Shown: in pieces, positions 35,767 to 45,250 of the stretch
Layout of the letters: every line of letters begins with the position of its first letter
Numbering within the stretch: the first letter of the stretch is position 1
Assembly (NCBI RefSeq): GCF_030010555.1
Contig: NZ_JASCQP010000015.1
Coordinates: 62,001-126,000 of the forward strand
DNA: 64,000 bases
From: Halomonas rhizosphaerae
Lineage (GTDB): Bacteria > Pseudomonadota > Gammaproteobacteria > Pseudomonadales > Halomonadaceae
Direction: 5' to 3'
Notes under the pieces: model-generated
Databases searched by the model: none
The model's input: the letters and a program-made list of their open reading frames with translations, nothing else
What the model was told of the DNA's origin: nothing
Made by a program: the position numbers and the translations under genes

Positions 35767-35804
35767 GAACGTCGTGTTCCCACTGATTCACGAGATCCCC
35801 GCTC

Positions 35805-36308
35805 ATGAACGCCATTGCCAAGGCCATCGATGCCCTCAACGAGGCATTCGGTCGCCTGATCGCTCCGCTGATCGCCGTGATCACCCTGATCGTGATCTAC
35901 GACATCGCCATGCGCTTCTTCATCGGACGCCCCAGTGACTGGGCCTTCGATACCACCAAGATGCTGTTCGGCGTCCATTTCATGCTGATGGCCGCCTATG
36001 GGCTGCGCCACCATGCCCACGTGGAGGTCGACGTCCTCAAGCGGCTGCTGTCGCGCCGCAAGCAGGCCGCCCTGGAGATACTCGGCTACCTGATCTTCTT
36101 CGTGCCCTTCATCTGGATGCTGCTCACCCTGGGCTGGGACTTCTTCCTGCGCTCCTTCAGCCGCGGCGAGACCACCTATGGCATGGTCGCCATCCCCGTC
36201 TACCCGGTGAAGGCGGTGATCGTCATCGCCGCCTTCCTGATCCTGCTGCAGGCCGTGGCCATCGTCATCCGCGCCATCCAGCAGCTGCGTGAGGAGGAGC
36301 CCGCATGA
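35805..36308 (+). CDS. TRAP transporter small permease, DctQ family
   Basis: A 167-residue membrane protein with four hydrophobic helices, the DctQ size and topology. Family features are a first helix with PLIAVITLIVIYDIAMRFF, RPSDWAFDTTKMLFG, and HHAHVEVDVLKRLLSRR in the cytoplasmic loop. It bridges the binding protein and the large permease. Its stop overlaps the DctM start by 4 nt (ATGA). Confidence 0.92.
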   Translation: MNAIAKAIDALNEAFGRLIAPLIAVITLIVIYDIAMRFFIGRPSDWAFDTTKMLFGVHFMLMAAYGLRHHAHVEVDVLKRLLSRRKQAALEILGYLIFFVPFIWMLLTLGWDFFLRSFSRGETTYGMVAIPVYPVKAVIVIAAFLILLQAVAIVIRAIQQLREEEPA

Positions 36309-37633
36309 GCCCCGAAATGCTCACCCTGTTCATGTTCGGCGGCCTGCTGGTCGGCCTGTTCATGGGCCATCCGCTGGCCTTCGTGCTCGGCGGCATCGCC
36401 GTGCTCGGCGCCTGGCTCGGCCCCGGCGCCAAGATCCTCGGCACCCTGATCAACAACATCTACGGCAACGCCATGGACAACTATGTCCTGGTGGCCATCC
36501 CGCTGTTCATCCTGATGGCGCGTTTCCTCAACGATTCGGGAGTCACCGAGAAGATGTTCGAGGCGATGCGCCTGTTGCTCGCCAACCTGCGCGGCGGCCT
36601 GGCACTCACCGTGGTCATCGTGTCGGTGCTGCTGGCCGCCACCACCGGCATCGTCGGGGCCTCGATCGCGGTGATGGGCATGATCGCCCTGGTGCCGATG
36701 CTCAAGTACGGCTACAACAAGGAGCTCAGCACCGGGGTGATCATGGCCAGCGGCTGCCTGGGCATCCTGATCCCGCCGAGCATCATGCTGATCCTGATGG
36801 CCAGCTACTCGCCGGTCTCGGTGGGCGCGCTGTTCGCCGGCGCCCTGGTGCCGGGCCTGCTGCTCGGCGTGATGTATGCCCTCTATGTGCTGATCATCTG
36901 CCACGTGAAGCCCTCCTACGGCCCGCTGGTGCCGGCGGCGGAGCGCGCCGAGACCAGCACCCGCGAGCTGCTGGTCATGCTGGCCAAGTACGTGCTGCCG
37001 CCCATGTCGCTGATCCTCGGCGTGCTGGGCGCCCTGTTCACGGGCATCGCCACGGCCACCGAGGCCTCGGCGATCGGCGTGACCATCGCCTTCGTGCTGT
37101 TCCTGATCTTCGGCGACCGCAAGGCCTCGACCTGCTACCGCACCCTGATCGATGCCAGCAAGACCACCACCATGGTGATGCTGGTGCTGGTCGGCGCCAC
37201 CGCCTTCACCGGGGTGTTCTCCCGCGGCGGCGGCATGCAGGTGATCCACGAGCTGGTGATGGCGATGCCGGGCGGCACCACCGGGGCGCTGATCCTGATG
37301 CTCTTCCTGGTGTTCATCCTGGGCATGTTCCTGGACTGGACCGGCATCGTGCTGCTGAGCTTCCCGATCATGCTGCCGATCGTCGAGAACATGGGTATCG
37401 ACGTGCTGTGGTTCGTGGTGATGGTCGCCGTGGTGCTGCAGACCTCCTTCCTCACCCCGCCCTTCGGCTATGCGCTCTTCTACCTGAAGGGGGTGGCGCC
37501 GCCCGGGGTCGAGATCGTCGACCTCTACAAGGCGGTGATCCCCTTCTGCGCGCTGATCGTGCTGGCCTGCGTGCTGATGGCCTTCTTCCCGGCACTCGTC
37601 ACCGGCCTGCCCTCCCTGTTGATCGGCTACTGA
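36305..37633 (+). CDS. TRAP transporter large permease, DctM family
   Basis: A 442-residue inner-membrane protein with about twelve helices and two re-entrant loops, which drives uptake with the sodium or proton gradient. Typical segments are VAIPLFILMARFLNDSGV near 63, ASGCLGILIPPSIMLILM near 147, and in the second half FILGMFLDWTGIVLLSFPIM, then TPPFGYALFYLKG. It is translationally coupled to dctQ and closed by a clear terminator. Confidence 0.94.
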   Translation: MSPEMLTLFMFGGLLVGLFMGHPLAFVLGGIAVLGAWLGPGAKILGTLINNIYGNAMDNYVLVAIPLFILMARFLNDSGVTEKMFEAMRLLLANLRGGLALTVVIVSVLLAATTGIVGASIAVMGMIALVPMLKYGYNKELSTGVIMASGCLGILIPPSIMLILMASYSPVSVGALFAGALVPGLLLGVMYALYVLIICHVKPSYGPLVPAAERAETSTRELLVMLAKYVLPPMSLILGVLGALFTGIATATEASAIGVTIAFVLFLIFGDRKASTCYRTLIDASKTTTMVMLVLVGATAFTGVFSRGGGMQVIHELVMAMPGGTTGALILMLFLVFILGMFLDWTGIVLLSFPIMLPIVENMGIDVLWFVVMVAVVLQTSFLTPPFGYALFYLKGVAPPGVEIVDLYKAVIPFCALIVLACVLMAFFPALVTGLPSLLIGY

Positions 37634-37657
37634 GCCTCCCCTGCCGGCACCCCCCTG

Positions 37658-37688
37658 ACGCCCGCCGCTCATCGAGCGGCGGGCGTTT
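37658..37688 (+). terminator. terminator of the TRAP operon
   Basis: A 13-bp perfect stem (ACGCCCGCCGCTC and complement) with a 3-nt apex, followed by TTTGCCTT. It starts 24 bp past the dctM stop. Confidence 0.85.
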
Positions 37689-37803
37689 GCCTTGATCCGG
37701 GGCAACCGCAATGGCTGCAGCCACGGGGGCCAGCTGATACAATTCTCACGCGCAAATGCCTCGCATCCACACCGCCTCCAGAGCTCGCTGGAAGGAGACC
37801 TCG

Positions 37804-39477
37804 TTGACCAGTCCGGCCAGTTCCCGCGCCCCGTCCCGTCTGTCGTTGCCCTTCAATGTCTGGAACGCCCTGACCCTCGGGATCGCCCTGATCGTGGCAC
37901 TGCCGGTCATCGTGGTGTTGGCCCACCTGTTCATGCCCACCGAGGGCATCTGGCAGCACCTGGGCAGCACGGTGCTGCCCAGGTATCTCGTCAACACCCT
38001 CTTCCTGGTGGTGACGGTGGGGCTCGGCACCTTCGTGATCGGCACCGGGACCGCCTGGCTGGTGGTGATGTGCCGCTTCCCCGGGCGTCGACTGTTCGAG
38101 TGGGGACTGCTGCTGCCGCTGGCGGTACCGACCTACGTGATCGCCTATGCCTACACGGATTTCCTGCAGTTCGCCGGCCCCGTACAGACCTGGCTGCGGG
38201 AGAGCCTTGGCTGGTCGGCCGGCGATTACGTCTTCCCCGACATCCGCTCCCTGTGGGGGGCGGCCACCCTGATCACCCTGGTGCTCTATCCCTATGTCTA
38301 CATGCTGGCGCGGGCGGCCTTCCTGGAGCAGTCGGTGTGCGTGCTGGACGTGGGGCGGACCCTGGGGCGGGGTCCCTGGCGGCTGTTCACCAGCGTGGCC
38401 CTGCCGCTGGCGCGGCCGGCCATCGTCGGCGGCGTGTCGCTGGCGCTGATGGAGACGCTCAACGAGTTCGGGGCCGTGCAGTACTTCGGGGTCGACACCT
38501 TCACCACCGGCATCTATCGCACCTGGTTCGGGATGGGCGAGCAGGTGGCTGCGGCCCAGCTCGCCGCCTGCCTGCTGGCCTTCGTCATCGCCCTGGTGCT
38601 GCTCGAGCGCGCCTCGCGCGGCAAGCGCCGCTATTTCCACACCACCGGTCGCTACCAGCACCTGCCGGAGTTCGCGCTTCATGGCTGGCGGGCCTGGGCC
38701 GCCACCCTGGCCTGCCTGGCGCCGGTGCTGCTCGGCTTCCTGATCCCCAGCGGCCTGCTGGGCTACCTCTCGGTCCAGGGCGGGGACGCGCTGTTCGGCT
38801 CGGCCTTCCTGGGCTTTGCCGGCAACAGCCTGCTGCTGGCGTCGCTCGCCGCGGTGGTCGCCGTGAGCCTGGCGCTGCTGCTCAGCTACGGCGCCCGCCT
38901 GCACCCCGGCAAGGTGACGCGGGTCGCGACGCGCGTGGCCGCCATGGGCTATGCGGTGCCCGGTTCGGTGGTGGCGGTGGGCATCCTGATCCCCTTCGTG
39001 TGGATGGACCACCAGATCAACGACTTCATGAAGGGCCAGTTCGGGGTCGTGGTGGGGCTGCTGCTCAGCGGGTCGGCCTTCATCCTGGTGTATGCCTACC
39101 TGGTGCGCTTCCTCGCCGTCTCCTTCAATGCCATCGAGGCGAGCCTGGGCAAGGTGACGCCGAGCATGGATGCGGCCTCGCGGACCCTGGGTCAGACGGC
39201 GGGCGGCACCCTGCGCAAGGTGCATACTCCGATCATGCGCGGCAGCCTGATCGCCGCCGGCATCCTGGTCTTCGTGGACGTTATGAAGGAGCTGCCGGCC
39301 ACGGTGATCCTGCGTCCCTTCAACTTCGACACCCTGGCGATCCGCGCCCACAGCCTGGCCGCGGACGAGCGCCTGGCCGAGGCCTCGACCTCGTCACTGG
39401 CCATCGTGGCAGTAGGCATCCTGCCGGTGATACTGCTCAGCATCGCCATGCGCCGCTCCCGCCCCGGCAGCCGCTGA
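37804..39477 (+). CDS. Fe(3+) ABC transporter permease, FbpB-like (fused double permease)
   Basis: A 557-residue protein carrying two permease halves in one chain, as in FbpB/SfuB/HitB. Each half has an EAA-type coupling loop: VGRTLGRGPWRLFTSVALPLARP in the first (from ~190) and ASRTLGQTAGGTLRKVHTPIM in the second (~465). I place the start at the TTG at 37804 because AAGGAG lies 6 nt upstream. An ATG 16 codons earlier has no ribosome site. Its 3' end overlaps the convergent ATPase gene by 84 bp. No good Fur box is seen upstream; the partner binding-protein gene has one. Confidence 0.88.
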   Translation: MTSPASSRAPSRLSLPFNVWNALTLGIALIVALPVIVVLAHLFMPTEGIWQHLGSTVLPRYLVNTLFLVVTVGLGTFVIGTGTAWLVVMCRFPGRRLFEWGLLLPLAVPTYVIAYAYTDFLQFAGPVQTWLRESLGWSAGDYVFPDIRSLWGAATLITLVLYPYVYMLARAAFLEQSVCVLDVGRTLGRGPWRLFTSVALPLARPAIVGGVSLALMETLNEFGAVQYFGVDTFTTGIYRTWFGMGEQVAAAQLAACLLAFVIALVLLERASRGKRRYFHTTGRYQHLPEFALHGWRAWAATLACLAPVLLGFLIPSGLLGYLSVQGGDALFGSAFLGFAGNSLLLASLAAVVAVSLALLLSYGARLHPGKVTRVATRVAAMGYAVPGSVVAVGILIPFVWMDHQINDFMKGQFGVVVGLLLSGSAFILVYAYLVRFLAVSFNAIEASLGKVTPSMDAASRTLGQTAGGTLRKVHTPIMRGSLIAAGILVFVDVMKELPATVILRPFNFDTLAIRAHSLAADERLAEASTSSLAIVAVGILPVILLSIAMRRSRPGSR

Positions 39478-40581
39478 GGGTGCAAGGGGGAAGACGAAGA
39501 CCTGAGAGGCATCCAGGCCGATCATGACCGGCTGGCCCTCCCGGGGCAGGAACACACCCGGCGCCCGGGCATGCAGGTGGCTCTCCCCGCCGTCGGGGGA
39601 ATGGGCGCAGATGTGCAGCAGGCTGGTGCGGCCCAGCAGCTTGGCCATGATGACATGGCTATGGTGATGTTCCGGCGGCTCGTCCAGTGGTACCACTCGC
39701 AGGGCCTCGGGCCGGATCATTACCTGCACCCGGCTGCCTTCGGGCAGCCCCCCGCCTGAGACGTCGCCCACCGGCGTCGCCACCTTGCCGTCCACCACGC
39801 GCCCCTCGAGTTCGTTCACCTCGCCGAAGAAGGTGACCACGAAGGGGTCGGTGGGGGCGCAGTAGAGGTCCAGCGGCGTTCCGGCCTGCACCACCCGCCC
39901 TTCGCGCATCAGCACGATGCGATCGGCCATGAACATGGCCTCCTCCGGGTCGTGGGTCACCAGCAGCACTCCTGCGCCCACCTTCTTCAGCACGTGCAGG
40001 GTATCGTCGCGGATGCGGTCGCGCAGGCGGGCATCGAGACTGGAGAAGGGCTCGTCGAGCAGCATCAGCTGCGGCGCCGGCGCCAGCGCCCGGGCCAGGG
40101 CGATGCGTTGCTGCTGCCCTCCCGAGAGCATATGCGGGAAGACCCGGGCATAGCGCTCCATGCCCAGCAGCTCGAGAAGCTCATAGGCCCGGCGACGTCG
40201 CTGCTGGGCGGGCTGCGACTCGAGCCCGAAGGCCACGTTGTCGAGCACCGAGAGGTGCGGGAAGAGCGCCGAGTCCTGGAAGGCCAGGCCGACGTTGCGC
40301 TTCTCCGGCGGCACATGGGAACGCCCGGCGCGCCCCATCGACTCGCCACCTAGTTCCACACGCCCCTGCTGCACCACCTCGAGTCCCGCGGCGATCCGCA
40401 ACAGGGTGGACTTGCCGCAGCCGGAAGGCCCCAGCAGGCAGACGATCTCGCCGGGCTTGACCTCGAGGGAGACATCTTCCACGGCCAGGTGCTGCTGGTA
40501 GGCATGGCGGATCTGGTGCATGGCGAGAACGGGTGCCACGGCAGCATTCTCGTCGATCGGGAGCATCGGTTGGCTAGTCAT
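39394..40581 (-). CDS. Fe(3+) ABC transporter ATP-binding protein, FbpC-like
   Basis: A 395-residue ATPase with Walker A LLGPSGCGKSTL near residue 50, signature MLSGGQQQRIALARAL near 150, Walker B LMLLDEPFSSLD and the H-loop VTHDPEEAMFMADRI. The C-terminal TOBE-type domain (VMIRPEALRV and later) is typical of FbpC. The last ~28 residues (after FVFPL) are antisense to the end of the permease gene. This tail looks low-complexity (PSAAAGAGAAHGDAEQ) and is probably dispensable. The start at 40581 lacks a clear ribosome site. It powers ferric iron uptake with the flanking permease and binding protein. Confidence 0.9.
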   Translation of the reverse strand: MTSQPMLPIDENAAVAPVLAMHQIRHAYQQHLAVEDVSLEVKPGEIVCLLGPSGCGKSTLLRIAAGLEVVQQGRVELGGESMGRAGRSHVPPEKRNVGLAFQDSALFPHLSVLDNVAFGLESQPAQQRRRRAYELLELLGMERYARVFPHMLSGGQQQRIALARALAPAPQLMLLDEPFSSLDARLRDRIRDDTLHVLKKVGAGVLLVTHDPEEAMFMADRIVLMREGRVVQAGTPLDLYCAPTDPFVVTFFGEVNELEGRVVDGKVATPVGDVSGGGLPEGSRVQVMIRPEALRVVPLDEPPEHHHSHVIMAKLLGRTSLLHICAHSPDGGESHLHARAPGVFLPREGQPVMIGLDASQVFVFPLAPSAAAGAGAAHGDAEQYHRQDAYCHDGQ

Positions 40582-40765
40582 GGGATCTGAGCGGCCATTG
40601 AGAAAGGTGTGTCCTGCATGGTAACGCGAAAGCCTCCTGAATGCGTTGTACTATCGCTCGCATTTCGCTCCGCCGACTGTCAAGGCACGGCGATCCCTGA
40701 CCTGGATCAGATTGCCCGCCGGCGGGGCTTGACGACGGTGGCGGGAGGCGCTTCAATAGCGTAAG

Positions 40766-40784
40766 TGTAATGCAAAGCATTATC
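40766..40784 (+). promoter_or_regulatory. Fur box upstream of fbpA
   Basis: The 19-mer TGTAATGCAAAGCATTATC matches the Fur consensus GATAATGATAATCATTATC at 14 of 19 positions and has the central dyad AATGC...GCATT. It lies 37 bp before the fbpA ATG, in a position to cover the promoter. Iron repression of fbpA is strongly suggested. Confidence 0.75.
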
Positions 40785-40820
40785 ATTCGAAACCGCAACC
40801 CCGCAACACGAGGTGTCTCC

Positions 40821-41852
40821 ATGCCGCTGAATCGTCGTCTCACCGTGCCCCTCGCCGCTTTGGTGGCCGGCTCCGCCATGGCCTCCCAGGCCGCTGCCGC
40901 CGAGGAGCTCAATGTCTACTCGGCTCGCCACTACGATTCCGACGAGGCGCTCTATGCCGCCTTCACCGAGCAGACGGGTGTCGAGGTCAACGTCCTGGAG
41001 GGCGACTCCGACCAGCTGATCCAGCGCCTCAAGCTGGAGGGCGAGGCCAGTCCCGCGGACGTGATGATCACCGTGGATGCCGGACGCCTGTGGCGCGGCG
41101 AGCAGGAGGACATCTTCGCCAGCGTGGACTCGGAGGTGCTCGACGAGCGGCTGCCCGACTACATGCGTCATCCGGAAGGCAAGTGGTTCGGCTTCAGCCA
41201 GCGCGTCCGGGCGATCTTCATCGACCCCACCGAGGTCGATGCCGACGAGATCACCAGCTACGAGGACCTCGCGGACCCGAAGTTCGAGGGCCAGGTCTGC
41301 ATCCGCTCCTCGAACAACATCTACAACCAGTCCCTGCTGGCCTCGCTGATCGCCCACCACGGCGAGGAAGAGGCGGAAGCCTGGGCCAAGGGCGTGGTCG
41401 ACAATTTCGCGCGTGACCCCGAGGGCGGCGACACCGACCAGATCCGCGGCGTCGCCAGCGGCGAGTGCAACATCGCCCTGGCTAACCATTACTACTACGT
41501 CCGCCTGGTCAACTCCGACCAGGAAGCCGACCGCGAGGCGGCCGAGAAGGTCGAGATCGTCTTCCCCAACCAGGACGGTCGCGGCGCGCACGTCAACGTG
41601 GGCGGTGCCGGCATGGTGAAGGGCGCGCCCAACGAGGAGAACGCCGTGCGCTTCCTCGAGTTCCTCGCCTCCGACGAGGCCCAGGCACTCTTTGCCACCG
41701 GCAACTACGAGTTCCCCGCCGTGGAATCCGCGGAGACCGATGGCGTCATCGCCTCCTGGGGCGACTTCAAGAAGGATGACCTGAACGTCAGCGTGCTGGG
41801 CGAGAACAACCCGGAGGCGATTCGTATCTTCGATCGCGTCGGCTGGCGGTAA
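40821..41852 (+). CDS. Fe(3+) ABC transporter substrate-binding protein, FbpA-like
   Basis: A 343-residue periplasmic ferric-binding protein. The signal peptide ends near AAAAE at residue 23. Next comes LNVYSARHYDSDEALYAAF with the tyrosine/histidine ligand region, and near residues 223-227 the hallmark NHYYYVRL carrying the paired iron-binding tyrosines. The ATG at 40821 has GAGGT 6 nt upstream. It is divergent from fbpC, separated by 239 bp that contain a Fur box. Together with the permease and ATPase it delivers ferric iron from the periplasm. Confidence 0.94.
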   Translation: MPLNRRLTVPLAALVAGSAMASQAAAAEELNVYSARHYDSDEALYAAFTEQTGVEVNVLEGDSDQLIQRLKLEGEASPADVMITVDAGRLWRGEQEDIFASVDSEVLDERLPDYMRHPEGKWFGFSQRVRAIFIDPTEVDADEITSYEDLADPKFEGQVCIRSSNNIYNQSLLASLIAHHGEEEAEAWAKGVVDNFARDPEGGDTDQIRGVASGECNIALANHYYYVRLVNSDQEADREAAEKVEIVFPNQDGRGAHVNVGGAGMVKGAPNEENAVRFLEFLASDEAQALFATGNYEFPAVESAETDGVIASWGDFKKDDLNVSVLGENNPEAIRIFDRVGWR

Positions 41853-41874
41853 GCCGTCAGGCCAGCCCCGGACG

Positions 41875-41905
41875 AAAACGCCACCGCAGCCGCGGTGGCG
41901 TTTTT
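41875..41905. terminator. bidirectional terminator between fbpA and polA
   Basis: A 13-bp perfect stem (AAAACGCCACCGC and complement) with loop AGCC. T runs exist on both strands (TTTTT on plus; the A run gives TTTT on minus). It serves fbpA (stop 41852) and the convergent polA (stop 41911). Confidence 0.9.
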
Positions 41906-41910
41906 CATGG

Positions 41911-44679
41911 TCAGTGGGCCTCGTCCCAGTTGGCCCCACTCTCGGCCTCGACGGTCAGCGCCACGTCTAGCCGGGCGGCGCCTTCCATGCGCCCCTTCAC
42001 CTCCTCGATGAAGGCCTCGACCTGGCCCTCGGCCACCTCGAAGACCAGCTCGTCGTGGACCTGCATCACCATCACCGCATCGAACGCCTCCCCCGCGAGC
42101 CAGGCATCGACGTCGATCATGGCGCGCTTGATGATGTCGGCCGCAGTGCCCTGCATGGGGGCATTGATGGCGGTGCGCTCGGCGCCCTGGCGACGCGCGC
42201 GGTTCTGCGAGCGGATCTCCGGCAGGTGAAGGCGCCGACCGAAGACCGTCTCCACGTAGCCATCATCGGCCGCCTGGGCACGGATGCGTTCCATGTAGCG
42301 GGCCACGCCGGGGTAGCGGTCGAAGTAGCGGTCGATGTAGGTCTGCGCCTGGCCGCGCTCGATGTGCAGCTGCCGGCCGAGGCCCCAGGCGCTCATGCCG
42401 TAGATCAGCCCGAAGTTGATCGCCTTGGCACTGCGACGCTGGTCGGGCGAGACCTTGGACAGCGCCACCCCGAACACCTCGGCGGCGGTGGCGGCGTGGA
42501 TGTCGCGGCCCTCGGCGAAGGCCTCGAGGAGTCCCTTGTCGCCGGAGAGGTGGGCCATGATGCGCAGCTCGATCTGCGAGTAGTCGGCGGCGACGATGCG
42601 GTAGCCGGGCCGGGCAATAAAGGCCTGCCGGATCTTGCGCCCCTCCTCGGTACGAATGGGGATGTTCTGCAGGTTGGGATCCGATGACGACAGCCGGCCG
42701 GTGGCGGTGACCGCCTGGTGGTAGCTGGTGTGCAGCCGTCCGGTGGCCTTGTTGACCAGCCGCGGCAGCTTGTCGGTGTAGGTGGACTTCAGCTTGGCGA
42801 GACCGCGGTGCTCCATGATCACCTTGGGTAGCGGGTAGTCCAGCGCCAGCTCCTCTAGCACCGCCTCCGCGGTGGAGGGCGCCCCCTTGGGGGTCTTCTT
42901 GATCACCGGGATCTTCTGCTCCTCGAACAGGATCTGGCCGAGCTGCTTGGGCGAGCCGAGGTTGAACTCGCGACCGGCGAGCGCGAAGGCCCTGGCCTCC
43001 AGCTCGCGGATGCGCGTCTCGAGCTCACGGCTCTGGGCATGCAACTGCTCGGGGTCCAGTGCCACCCCGGTGCGCTCCATGCGCGAGAGCACCGGGATCA
43101 GCGGCAGCTCGATCTCCTCGAGCACCTCGGCCAGCCGACCCTCGGCCTCGACGCGGGGACGCAGCTCCCGGTGCAGGCGCAGCGTGATGTCGACGTCCTC
43201 GCAAGCGTAGGGCGCGGCCTGCTCCAGGGCCACCTGGTTGAAGGTGAGCTGCTTGGCGCCCTTGCCGGCGATCTCCTCGAAGGAGATGGTCTTCTCCCCC
43301 AGATACTTGAGCGCCAGGGAGTCCATGTCGTGGCGGGTCGCCGTGGAGTCGAGCACATAGGACTCCAGCATGGTGTCCTCCAGGGGCCCGGCCACCTCGA
43401 TGCCCTGGTTGGCCAGCACTGAGATGTCGTACTTGAGGTTCTGGCCGACCTTGGTCCTTTGCCCATCCGTCAGCAGTGGCTTGAGGGCGGCGAGCACTGC
43501 GTCCCGGTCAAGCTGCTCGGGGGCGTCGAGGTAGTCATGGGCCAGCGGGATATAGGCCGCCTCGCCCGCTTCCAGCGACAGCCCCACGCCGACCACCTGC
43601 GCCTCCATGTAGTTCAGGCTGGTGGTCTCCAGGTCGAAGCAGAAGGTGTCGCTCGCCGTCAGCCGCTCGAGCCAGGCCTCGAGGTCGGCCTGCGCGAGGA
43701 TGACATGGTCCTCGCGCGCGCCACGGCTGCCCGAGCCGGTCGCCCCCTCGTCCTGGGCCGGCACCGGCGTGCCGTTCGCCGCGTCGTCGACTCCTTCATC
43801 CTTGCCCTCGAGCAGCTCGGAGAGCCAGGCCCGGAACTCCAGCCGGCGATAGAGCTCGAGCAGCGCCTCGCGGTCGGGATGGGCGATGTCCAGGTCATCG
43901 AGCCCCACCGGCAGCTCGCAGTCGGTCTTGATGGTGGCGAGCTGGTAGGAGAGGAAGGCCTGGTCGCGGTGCTCCTCGAGCTTCTTCGGCAGCGTCTTGG
44001 CGCCGCGAAAGCCCAGTTCCTTGACCTTCTCCAGGTCCGCATAGAGGGTCTCGAGCCCGCCGTCCATGCCCCGCAGCAGGCCCAGCGCGGTCTTCTCGCC
44101 GACCCCCGGCACGCCGGGAATGTTGTCGACCTTGTCGCCCATCAGGGCCAGGAAATCGATGATCCGCTCCGGCGGCAGGCCGAACTTTTCCTTCACGCCT
44201 TCCACGTCCAGCGTCTCGTCCTTCATGGTGTTGACCAGCGTGATGTGCGCGTTGACCAGCTGGGCCATGTCCTTGTCGCCGGTGGAAATCACCGCATCTC
44301 GACCCGCCTCGGTGGCCTGGTGGGCCAGGGTGCCGATGACGTCGTCGGCCTCCACTCCCTCGATGCACAGCAGCGGCAGCCCCAGCGCCTTCACGCAATC
44401 GTGCAGCGGCGCCACCTGGGAGCGCAGGTCGTCGGGCATCGGCGGCCGGTGGGACTTGTACTGCTCGAAGAGCTCGTCGCGGAAGGTCTTGCCCGGGGCG
44501 TCGAAGACCACCGCCATGGGGCTGTCGGGATAGTCCTTGATCAGCCGCTTGAGCATGTTGAGCACGCCCTTGATCGCCCCGGTGGGCTGGCCGTCGGAGG
44601 TAGTCAGTGGCGGCAGGGCATGGAAGGCGCGGTACAGATAGGAGGAACCGTCGACGAGAACGATGGGCGTATCGGCCAT
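41911..44679 (-). CDS. polA: DNA polymerase I
   Basis: A 922-residue enzyme with all three domains. The 5' nuclease domain opens [20 protein letters not shown] and contains [11 protein letters not shown] and [18 protein letters not shown] (~170-200). The 3'-5' exonuclease has [12 protein letters not shown] near 345 (catalytic D and E intact). The polymerase has [18 protein letters not shown] near 698, [15 protein letters not shown] near 745 and [11 protein letters not shown] near 873. It acts in Okazaki-fragment maturation and repair. The ATG at 44679 gives the usual [11 protein letters not shown] start; one three codons earlier is possible. It is divergent from the DUF2782 gene. Confidence 0.97.
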   Translation of the reverse strand: MADTPIVLVDGSSYLYRAFHALPPLTTSDGQPTGAIKGVLNMLKRLIKDYPDSPMAVVFDAPGKTFRDELFEQYKSHRPPMPDDLRSQVAPLHDCVKALGLPLLCIEGVEADDVIGTLAHQATEAGRDAVISTGDKDMAQLVNAHITLVNTMKDETLDVEGVKEKFGLPPERIIDFLALMGDKVDNIPGVPGVGEKTALGLLRGMDGGLETLYADLEKVKELGFRGAKTLPKKLEEHRDQAFLSYQLATIKTDCELPVGLDDLDIAHPDREALLELYRRLEFRAWLSELLEGKDEGVDDAANGTPVPAQDEGATGSGSRGAREDHVILAQADLEAWLERLTASDTFCFDLETTSLNYMEAQVVGVGLSLEAGEAAYIPLAHDYLDAPEQLDRDAVLAALKPLLTDGQRTKVGQNLKYDISVLANQGIEVAGPLEDTMLESYVLDSTATRHDMDSLALKYLGEKTISFEEIAGKGAKQLTFNQVALEQAAPYACEDVDITLRLHRELRPRVEAEGRLAEVLEEIELPLIPVLSRMERTGVALDPEQLHAQSRELETRIRELEARAFALAGREFNLGSPKQLGQILFEEQKIPVIKKTPKGAPSTAEAVLEELALDYPLPKVIMEHRGLAKLKSTYTDKLPRLVNKATGRLHTSYHQAVTATGRLSSSDPNLQNIPIRTEEGRKIRQAFIARPGYRIVAADYSQIELRIMAHLSGDKGLLEAFAEGRDIHAATAAEVFGVALSKVSPDQRRSAKAINFGLIYGMSAWGLGRQLHIERGQAQTYIDRYFDRYPGVARYMERIRAQAADDGYVETVFGRRLHLPEIRSQNRARRQGAERTAINAPMQGTAADIIKRAMIDVDAWLAGEAFDAVMVMQVHDELVFEVAEGQVEAFIEEVKGRMEGAARLDVALTVEAESGANWDEAH

Positions 44680-44834
44680 GTAGGGCATCCATTGAAGCGT
44701 GGCGTGAGGTGATCCTGATCATCCATGATACGCATTGCCGACGCCTTTTGCCGCGGGTGGTAGGCCGGGCGGCCGCAAGCCCCTACACTGGGGGTATCCC
44801 TGCATCCCCGCCCCGTGCGGCCCTGGAGGTCACC

Positions 44835-45128
44835 ATGAAGAAGTTCCCGAGACGCTTGAGCACCGCCCTGCTGCTCGCCCTCGCCCTGGCCACCGGTGGC
44901 AGTGCCCTGGCGCAGTCCTCCGCCGACCTCGAGCCGGACATCACCGTCCGCCAGGAGGAGGAGCGCACCATACGCGAGTACCGCGTCAACGGTGAGCTCT
45001 ATGCCATCGAGATCCGCCCCTCCTCCGGCCCCTCCTACTATCTCGTCGACCATGATGGTGACGGCGACTTCGAGCGCCGGGAGGGCGACCGCATCGCCGT
45101 TCCCCAGTGGGTGCTGAAGACCTTCTGA
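44835..45128 (+). CDS. DUF2782 exported small protein
   Basis: A 97-residue protein: signal peptide to about residue 26 (GSALAQ), then a compact domain with DITVRQEEERTIREYRVNG and YYLVDHDGDGDFERREGD, the DUF2782 pattern. Its function is unknown. The family is commonly encoded between polA and thrB in gammaproteobacteria, as here. GGAGGT lies 4-5 nt before the ATG. Confidence 0.88.
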   Translation: MKKFPRRLSTALLLALALATGGSALAQSSADLEPDITVRQEEERTIREYRVNGELYAIEIRPSSGPSYYLVDHDGDGDFERREGDRIAVPQWVLKTF

Positions 45129-45201
45129 GCCCGCTGCCACCCCGCTTCCGACTCCCGGCCCTGGCAGGCAAACCGCCGCAGCCGGGTCACGTGCATCGGT
45201 G

Positions 45202-45231
45202 TGCCAAGTCGCTACAATAGGCGGCTTGGCA
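45202..45231 (+). promoter_or_regulatory. candidate thrB-speA promoter flanked by inverted repeat
   Basis: A -10-like TACAAT (45213-45218) sits inside a 7-bp perfect inverted repeat TGCCAAG-N16-CTTGGCA (45202-45231), 20 bp before thrB. The dyad centred on the -10 suggests an operator; a -35 match is not obvious. Confidence 0.4.
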
Positions 45232-45250
45232 TTTCCCGGGCGAGAGACAC

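Noticed and set aside
40690..40730. CTGACCTGGATCAG resembling the 3' part of a TPP riboswitch upstream of fbpA
   Set aside because: The required GGGTGC and CTGAGA elements are absent on either strand, and the downstream gene is a ferric-iron binding protein, not a thiamine gene. Chance similarity.
40574..40912. Minus-strand open frame spanning the fbpC-fbpA intergenic region
   Set aside because: It overlaps the Fur box and the start of both real genes, has no ribosome site and shows no family resemblance.
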